Positions 59,129-64,000 of a DNA stretch of 64,000 bases are shown piece after piece. Each line of letters begins with the position of its first letter. Position 1 is the first letter of the stretch. The notes under the pieces are model-generated. The model was given only the letters and a program-made list of their open reading frames with translations, was not told where the DNA came from and made no database searches. A program made the position numbers and the translations under genes. Source of the DNA: DASVTR01 sp036382855 (GTDB lineage: Bacteria > Acidobacteriota > Blastocatellia > Pyrinomonadales > Pyrinomonadaceae); contig DASVPO010000012.1 of the NCBI GenBank assembly GCA_036382855.1, forward strand, positions 248,001 through 312,000, written 5' to 3'.

Positions 59129-60040
59129 TTACTTAATCATCGTGCCGGTGCGATTCCAGCGCGTGTTGCGGAAAAAGTCGAGCAGCGGGTTGCCGCTCGA
59201 AGGCGCGCTTTCGTCGTAAGACCAGTAGACGAACATCGCGCGGCCGACGACGAGGTCGCGCGGGACGAATCCCCAGAAGCGACTGTCCTGACTGTTGTTG
59301 CGATTGTCGCCCATGACGAAGTAGGAGTTGGCTGGAACGTCCCAGATTTTCCCGCCGCCGTCAAACTGGCGGTCGGTGCTGTAGTAGACAGTGTAAGGCT
59401 CGTCGGCTTTGCGCGGCGCAAGCTCCCTTAAATCGTCGAGCGGCTTGTTGTTCTCCTGCTCATCCGTGGAGGGAATGTCAACGTGGTCGCGCGCGCTGAT
59501 GCGGTACTCAGGCAGCAGCTTGTCGTTGATGAAGACCTGATTGCCTTTAATCTCTACGTGGTCGCCGGGCAGGCCGATGACGCGCTTGACGTAGTTGGTC
59601 TTAAAAGGAATGTTGTCGGGGCGTGTGTCGCCCTGCGGGTCGTCCGCGTTGCCCGGATACTTGAAGACGATGATGTCGCCGCGCCGTATCTCACGCTGCG
59701 GCAAGATAGGCAGCGACGGGCCGGGCGCGAAGACAAACTTATTGACCAGCAGATGATCCCCGATGGTGATCGTGTTCTGCATCGAGCCGGTCGGCACTTT
59801 GACCGCCTGCACGATAAACGTCATCCCGAACAACGCCATGATGACCGTCACCAACGCCGATTCAAAATACTCGCGGTAGATACTCTTCGGTGGGCCAACT
59901 TCCTCTTCAATCTCTGCGTCTGCGGCGCGGCGCTCGTGGCCGTTGCGGCTGATGGAAGCTTCCGCCTCTTCCGTAAGCTTGTCTCTGCCAGCCTCAATTG
60001 GCGGCTCTGCTAACCCTGTGTTCGTAAAATCGTCTTTCAT
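59129..60040 (-). CDS. lepB: Signal peptidase I
   Basis: LepB cuts signal peptides from exported proteins at the outer face of the inner membrane. A 55-residue acidic cytoplasmic region precedes the single membrane helix (SALVTVIMALFGMTFIVQAV, about 61-80). The nucleophile Ser86 lies in VPTGSMQNTI; the general base Lys lies in TNYVKRVIGLPGD. The family blocks GDNRNNSQDSRFWGFVPRD and VVGRAMFVYWSYD complete the fold. The long N-terminal extension is common in Acidobacteria. AGGA lies 8 bases before the ATG. rnc precedes it by 144 bp in the same direction, as in many lepB-rnc neighbourhoods. Confidence 0.96.
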   Translation of the reverse strand: MKDDFTNTGLAEPPIEAGRDKLTEEAEASISRNGHERRAADAEIEEEVGPPKSIYREYFESALVTVIMALFGMTFIVQAVKVPTGSMQNTITIGDHLLVNKFVFAPGPSLPILPQREIRRGDIIVFKYPGNADDPQGDTRPDNIPFKTNYVKRVIGLPGDHVEIKGNQVFINDKLLPEYRISARDHVDIPSTDEQENNKPLDDLRELAPRKADEPYTVYYSTDRQFDGGGKIWDVPANSYFVMGDNRNNSQDSRFWGFVPRDLVVGRAMFVYWSYDESAPSSGNPLLDFFRNTRWNRTGTMIK

Positions 60041-60184
60041 AAAAACATCCTAAATAACGCAAGCGAGGCCGGTCAAGTTCAGTAAGAGATAAGCAATATT
60101 GAGCAGGCAGTCGGCTAAACGCCTTGAGCGCTGCTTTCGTCCGCGCTATGCGGCAACGAAAAAGACGCGTTTGCCGCCGACACA

Positions 60185-60928
60185 CTACTGAACGTCGTCC
60201 ACCGTTTTAATATTTTCGAGCGCGCGGCGCGCGGCAATCGTCTCGGCGGCCTTGATTGTGCGCCCCTCGCCGCGCACGGAGCCTCCCTCCCAACTCAACT
60301 CGACCTGAAACGTGCGACGATGCGGCGGGCCGTCCGTATTGATCACGGCGTACTGCGGCGTCCCGCGCCGCTCGGCCTGTAGTACCTCCTGCAACATCGT
60401 CTTGTAATCGGCAGCCGCAGCCGCCTCCGGGTTCGCGTTTGAGAGTTCGTCGCCAAGGGCGTGTAACACAAAATCGGTGGCCGCCGTCAGCCCGCCGTCT
60501 ATGAAGATTGCGCCGAGTAGTGCTTCAAAGAGGTCTGCCAGCAGTGCGCGCTTGCGACGCCCGCCGCTCTTCTCCTCGCCGTGGCCGACGCGCAGGAATT
60601 GGCCCAGTTCAAGAGCCTCTGAGGCGGCCGCCAACGTCTGCGCGCTGACCAGCCTGTGCTTCATCTGCGATAGCTCGCCCTCTGTTACGTCAGGATAGGA
60701 ATGAAACAGGTAGTCTGCCACGATGAGGCCGAGCACCGAATCGCCTATAAATTCAAGAGCCTCATTATGAAGACGACGCGCTTCACCTTCGCTGCCGGGC
60801 GCGACCTGCTCGTGTGCCCACGAGCGGTGCGTCACGGCCCGCTTCAAAAGGGAGGGCTCGTTGAAACTATAGCCGAGGATGTTTTGCAGGGCGTCGAGGT
60901 CTGGCGCGCTGGCTTTCGTTTTCTTCAC
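60185..60928 (-). CDS. rnc: Ribonuclease III
   Basis: RNase III cuts double-stranded RNA in rRNA and mRNA processing. HNEALEFIGDSVLGLIVADY is the catalytic signature, with the acidic metal ligands in place. LADLFEALLGAIFIDGGL holds the second half of the site. The C-terminal dsRNA-binding domain includes DYKTMLQEVLQAERRGTPQY and GGSVRGEGRTIKAAETIAAR. The length of 247 aa is normal. The start is GTG at 60928. No ribosome site is present, and an extended -10 box ends 9 bases away, so the message is probably leaderless. Confidence 0.97.
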   Translation of the reverse strand: MKKTKASAPDLDALQNILGYSFNEPSLLKRAVTHRSWAHEQVAPGSEGEARRLHNEALEFIGDSVLGLIVADYLFHSYPDVTEGELSQMKHRLVSAQTLAAASEALELGQFLRVGHGEEKSGGRRKRALLADLFEALLGAIFIDGGLTAATDFVLHALGDELSNANPEAAAAADYKTMLQEVLQAERRGTPQYAVINTDGPPHRRTFQVELSWEGGSVRGEGRTIKAAETIAARRALENIKTVDDVQ

Positions 60929-60936
60929 AGGTAAGG

Positions 60937-60945
60937 ATTATAACA
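60937..60945 (-). promoter_or_regulatory. Extended -10 promoter of rnc
   Basis: On the minus strand, TGTTATAAT (TATAAT at 60937-60942 with TG one base upstream). The predicted start point is about 60930, two or so bases before the GTG. No good -35 box is seen, which is common with an extended -10. It lies directly on the U-tract of the upstream terminator. Confidence 0.65.
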
Positions 60946-60988
60946 AACGCCGGACGCGCTCTCTCAATTAGAGCTGGCGTCCGGCGTT
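60946..60988 (-). terminator. Rho-independent terminator of the 61040-62374 gene
   Basis: An 11-bp perfect stem AACGCCGGACG/CGTCCGGCGTT with a nested GCTCT/AGAGC stem in the loop, 51 bases after the stop. It is followed on the minus strand by TGTTATAATCC, the rnc -10. Confidence 0.75.
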
Positions 60989-61039
60989 GAAGGCTTATCT
61001 CACACCGAGAAGCAGGAGCATATGCGCCGATGACCGCTT

Positions 61040-62374
61040 TTAGTGGCGGACGGCATGAGCCTTCTTCTTCGGCGTGGTCTTCGGCGTCGTCTTGGGAGCC
61101 GTCGTCGTCGTAGGCGTCGTCTTCGGCGTCGTAGTTGCTGTCGTCGCAGGCTTCGCGGTGGTCGTTGTGTTCGTCGTCGCGCTCACGGGCGTTGCCTGCG
61201 GCGCAGGGGTCGTCCTCACGGCGGGCGTCGTCGTCATCGCGCTGCCCGAAGTTGCGGGCGTTGATGAAGAGGTCGGCGCAGGCGTCGCGTTGGCGGCGGG
61301 CAGCGGCCCCGGCATCGGCTGGTTCTTGATGCCAGCGATATAGGCTGTCAAGCCATCCTCTTTGCCGTCGTGACGATACTTGTAGAAATCCGTTAACGAC
61401 TTCGTCCACTCGGTTTTCGCCTGCTGATAAAGAGGGTTCGTGCCGCTATAGGCGATGGCGCGAGCATAGGCATCAATCACGCGGTCAACCACCAGATTTA
61501 TTCTGTCGGTCAGAGCTTTACAATCTGCCCCGTCGCGCTGCTCCTGCGTTGTGCAGCGGGCCTTGAAATCAGATGCCAGAGTGTCATACTCCTTAGCCTG
61601 ATAAGCGACGGCCAACAGATAGTAGGGCCACGGGTCGCTCTTTAACGGCCCTTCGAGTTGGCCGACCTTTATCAGGGCGTTAACCGCATCGCCGGGCGCA
61701 TCTTTTCTGACAGCCACAGCGAGAGCGTAGTGCATCAGAGCCAGCACTTCGTCCTTCTTGGCGATGGGCTTGCCCGGCTCAAACGTCGCGCCTGATTCGA
61801 TAAGCTGGATGGCTTTGCGGGCAGCCTTGGCCGTCTCCGCGTTGTGCGATTCATCCGGCGTCTTGTTGAGTGCTGCGGTCAGACCGGCCCGCGCCAGATC
61901 GTAGTTAGTGCCGAGGTCGTTCGGTTCTTCGTTGAGAATCTGGCGACCGAGCGTGAAGGTCTCGCTGAACTTGTTGTCCTTGATTAACTGGCCGAGTTGA
62001 ATCTTGCGCTCTTCTTTGACGGCCTTCTCGTAAGCATCAATGTAGTTTTTCTGGAAGTTAAAAATGGCGTCGGGCTTGTTGGGATCAGGATTTACGGCCG
62101 GATATTTTTGGACGTATTCCTTAGCAAACTCGTAAGCCTCTTTGGCCGCCTGATTGTAGGCTTCCTTGTTGCCCGGCTGCGCCAGATTCGGGTCGGCCTT
62201 CTTGATTTCTTTGCCACGATTATAGGCGGCCGTAAACTTCTTATATAACTCGGTCTTGGCTGCCGACTCGTCCTGCGCCCCGGTCTGCGCCGCGGCCGTA
62301 TCCTGCGCGAGCGCTGGCAGCGCAAAGGCCGCGAGCATCATGCCCAGCATCATTAACTGTATTAGTCTTCTCAT
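61040..62374 (-). CDS. Secreted TPR-like protein with Thr/Pro/Lys-rich tail, 444 aa
   Basis: From the ATG at 62374 the signal peptide is MRRLIQLMMLGMMLAAFALP, cleaved after ALAQ. GGAGG lies 11 bases upstream; ATG 62383 overlaps it too closely. The body (30-370) is helical with repeat-like units (KKFTAAYNRGKEIKKADPNL, LARAGLTAALNKTPDESHNA, VLALMHYALAVAVRKDAPGD), probably TPRs. The last 70 residues are Thr/Pro/Ala then Lys-rich, ending KKKAHAVRH, low-complexity and probably extended across the periplasm or binding an acidic partner. No catalytic residues are known. It follows the PBP gene, and rnc is downstream. Function unknown; it could be a periplasmic scaffold. Confidence 0.8.
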   Translation of the reverse strand: MRRLIQLMMLGMMLAAFALPALAQDTAAAQTGAQDESAAKTELYKKFTAAYNRGKEIKKADPNLAQPGNKEAYNQAAKEAYEFAKEYVQKYPAVNPDPNKPDAIFNFQKNYIDAYEKAVKEERKIQLGQLIKDNKFSETFTLGRQILNEEPNDLGTNYDLARAGLTAALNKTPDESHNAETAKAARKAIQLIESGATFEPGKPIAKKDEVLALMHYALAVAVRKDAPGDAVNALIKVGQLEGPLKSDPWPYYLLAVAYQAKEYDTLASDFKARCTTQEQRDGADCKALTDRINLVVDRVIDAYARAIAYSGTNPLYQQAKTEWTKSLTDFYKYRHDGKEDGLTAYIAGIKNQPMPGPLPAANATPAPTSSSTPATSGSAMTTTPAVRTTPAPQATPVSATTNTTTTAKPATTATTTPKTTPTTTTAPKTTPKTTPKKKAHAVRH

Positions 62375-62735
62375 CGGTCGCATATCCTCCAAGCGATATT
62401 CGTTCTTGTCCTGACCTCAGCAAAATCTTTTCGGGGGAGTGTGAGCGGGCTTTGTCAGCCAGCGTCGCGCAACTGTTCAGATGCGCGTCTCAGAAGGGCG
62501 GTTGCCGCCTGACTGCCAGTTGCCGCTCGCCGTCGTCCAGAGGGAGCAACGCGTCTCAAGGGAGCGCGTTTGGCTTCATCAAAACTTAAAAAGCGTTTGC
62601 GCAATCATCCTGCAATACTGCTTCGGCTGTCAAGCCTCTTGTCAAAGCGAAAGAAGAAAATAATAAAGGCAGAAGGAAGATGGCACACGAGCCTCTCTTC
62701 CTTCTGCCTTTTACTAACGAGGCAGCAGCCTTCGC
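62375..62735. other. 361-bp gap between the TPR-like gene and the PBP gene
   Basis: It contains the terminator at 62665-62711. Between 62400 and 62660 I see no gene or repeat; the promoter of the TPR-like gene should lie here but was not recognised. Confidence 0.45.
62665..62711 (-). terminator. Rho-independent terminator of the PBP gene
   Basis: A perfect 16-bp stem AAAGGCAGAAGGAAGA (62665-62680) with its complement (62696-62711), loop 15 nt. On the minus strand it is followed by TTATTATTTTCTTC. It begins 24 bases after the stop. Confidence 0.93.
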
Positions 62736-64000
62736 TTACGGACGATTCGTCAGCACGCGGCGCGGCCGCTGGTCGTTCTGCTGGCCGGGCGCGGTCGAAT
62801 TGTTCGGTGTGACACTGGGCCGCGTCGTCACTTCAGTCTGCCGCGGCACAGTCATAATCACGCTCTTCACCTTGCTGCCTTCAACGCTCGAAGCGTCCGC
62901 ATCAGCCTCATCGCTGGCGGCTGCCTCGTCTGCTTCCTTGTCTTCATCGTTGAGGGCGGCGGCCGTCTGCGGGTCAATCTTCGGACGCGGCACAACGGGC
63001 TGCGGCGTGTTGGCGAGTTGATTACCGTTGGCCCTGCCGAAGCGATAATCGAGCGCGCGGTAGACTTTGCCTGCGATGGCGGCGGCGATGCGGCCGCGCT
63101 CACCCGAGCCGCGCGTCACGACGACAACCGCGAGGCGCGGGTCATTGACTGGCGCATAGGAGGTGAAGAGGCCGAGCCAGCTTCCCTGCCCGATGCACGT
63201 GCCTGTTTTGCCAGCGACCTGCATCACTGGGTCGTAGGCGAGTTTGCCGCTGCCGTAGGTGGCAGCGCCAATCATGCCCGGAATCAAACGGCGCAGAGCC
63301 TCCGGCGAGATATTGACGCGGCGGCGGACTTCCGTTTTGAACTGCAATTCTTCGCGCGGCGTGCGCGGCAGGTGCGGGATGAGCAGCGTTCCACCATTAC
63401 CGATGGTCGAGGTCAGAGTGGCAAGCTGAATCGGCGTCACTTCAAAATCGTCGCCGTGCGAAGACATGTGGTTGACGGCGTAGCCGGACTTGTAGGCCGG
63501 AACGCGGCCGGAAAACTCGTTTGCGTGATTAATGCCCGTCGGTTGGCCCAGGCCCATCTCGCGCGCATAATTCATCATGCGGTCGAAGCCGACGCGCCCA
63601 CCGACGTTTTGAAAGAAACCGTTGTTGGAATAGGCCAGCGAGGATGTCAAATCGAGCCGGACTTTAGCCATGCCTAAGCCTTCGGGCAGTTCAGGCGCAA
63701 TCACGTTCTCGGAAACACCGGCCAGCCCCGTCACCAGCTTAATCGTCGAGCAGGGCTTGAAGCCGCGACGCAGCGCCCATTCCTGATTGACGACCGTATA
63801 GACGCGGCCCGTCTTCGGGTCCATCACGACGACCGAACCGGCGTGTGTGCCGAGCGCTGCGACAGCCGCGCGGCGCACTTCCATGTCTTCGCCAGTCGTT
63901 TCATCCCGGCTGATGTTGGCGGCAGACTCGTCGCGAAGCGCCTGGTCTGCGGCGCGCTGGCGAGCGATGGCAGCCTGACGCGCTAACTCCGCACGCCTTC
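62736..64000 (-). CDS. Penicillin-binding protein transpeptidase, 3' part (5' end outside window)
   Basis: The open frame runs off the right edge, with no stop upstream. The visible part is a D,D-transpeptidase domain that cross-links peptidoglycan: SxxK motif STIK in GFKPCSTIKLVTGLAG, SxN motif in AYSNNGFFQNVGG, and KTG in VAGKTGTCIGQG. GDDFEVTPIQLATLTSTIGN is typical of class B (FtsI/PBP2-like) enzymes. The piece upstream of the visible Met (RQAAIARQRAADQALRD) is helical and charged. The C-terminal 80 residues are Asp/Glu/Ala- then Thr/Pro-rich and probably disordered. The exact PBP class needs the missing N-terminus. Confidence 0.9.
   Translation of the reverse strand, partial: RRAELARQAAIARQRAADQALRDESAANISRDETTGEDMEVRRAAVAALGTHAGSVVVMDPKTGRVYTVVNQEWALRRGFKPCSTIKLVTGLAGVSENVIAPELPEGLGMAKVRLDLTSSLAYSNNGFFQNVGGRVGFDRMMNYAREMGLGQPTGINHANEFSGRVPAYKSGYAVNHMSSHGDDFEVTPIQLATLTSTIGNGGTLLIPHLPRTPREELQFKTEVRRRVNISPEALRRLIPGMIGAATYGSGKLAYDPVMQVAGKTGTCIGQGSWLGLFTSYAPVNDPRLAVVVVTRGSGERGRIAAAIAGKVYRALDYRFGRANGNQLANTPQPVVPRPKIDPQTAAALNDEDKEADEAAASDEADADASSVEGSKVKSVIMTVPRQTEVTTRPSVTPNNSTAPGQQNDQRPRRVLTNRP

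Noticed and set aside
61040..61343. Plus-strand open frames of 60-90 codons rich in Arg or Val.
   Set aside because: They are reverse-strand shadows of the Thr/Pro/Lys-rich tail.

Overview
The window looks like a stretch of chromosome from a Gram-negative acidobacterium, most likely class Blastocatellia (subdivision 4). The basis is a complete lipid A/LPS export set (lptD, lpxB, lpxD, lpxA), several large secreted proteins that end in the same DUF4214-like module, a Solibacter-type TIGR03437-like domain, and many ECF/kinase/TPR regulators. The species cannot be fixed from sequence alone. No rRNA, CRISPR array, insertion sequence or integrase was seen. One tRNA, tRNA-Gln(CUG), is present with a textbook promoter and terminator.

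Layout: 1-4417 (minus) is the end of a polysaccharide cluster: three GT-B glycosyltransferases and a coiled-coil methyltransferase. 4582-13574 (minus) holds three large secreted proteins. 13932-19874 is the outer-membrane block. 20215-24113 (plus) has two radical SAM enzymes around a small secreted protein; the first strongly resembles the tetraether lipid synthase family (Tes). Then come an orphan HisKA-like protein, the tRNA, an orphan contractile tail sheath gene paired with an ATP-grasp ligase, and a secreted subtilase. 31177-39511 is a signalling block: an ECF sigma factor, a zinc-finger anti-sigma factor and a TPR-CHAT protease in one operon, divergent from a giant Ser/Thr kinase-ATPase-TPR protein. 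39705-43851 has a crotonase, an acyl-CoA ligase and a third radical SAM protein.

44310-49469 holds membrane and hypothetical proteins plus queC/queE for 7-deazaguanine synthesis. 49618-53653 has a VWA protein, a MerR regulator and a bacterial lipoxygenase with all five iron ligands. 53803-64000 contains two peptidases, psuG, a YihY/BrkB protein, lepB, rnc, a secreted Thr-rich protein and the 3' part of a penicillin-binding protein gene.

The most interesting candidates are the Tes-like radical SAM locus (membrane-spanning lipids), the ECF/CHAT/kinase block, the lipoxygenase locus, and the sheath/ATP-grasp pair. Regulatory reading shows a consensus promoter TTGACA-N17-TAAATT used twice. At least three genes (the merR-like gene, rnc, lpxB) have a -10 box so close to the start codon that their mRNAs are probably leaderless. 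A palindromic intergenic repeat of about 70 bp occurs three times.
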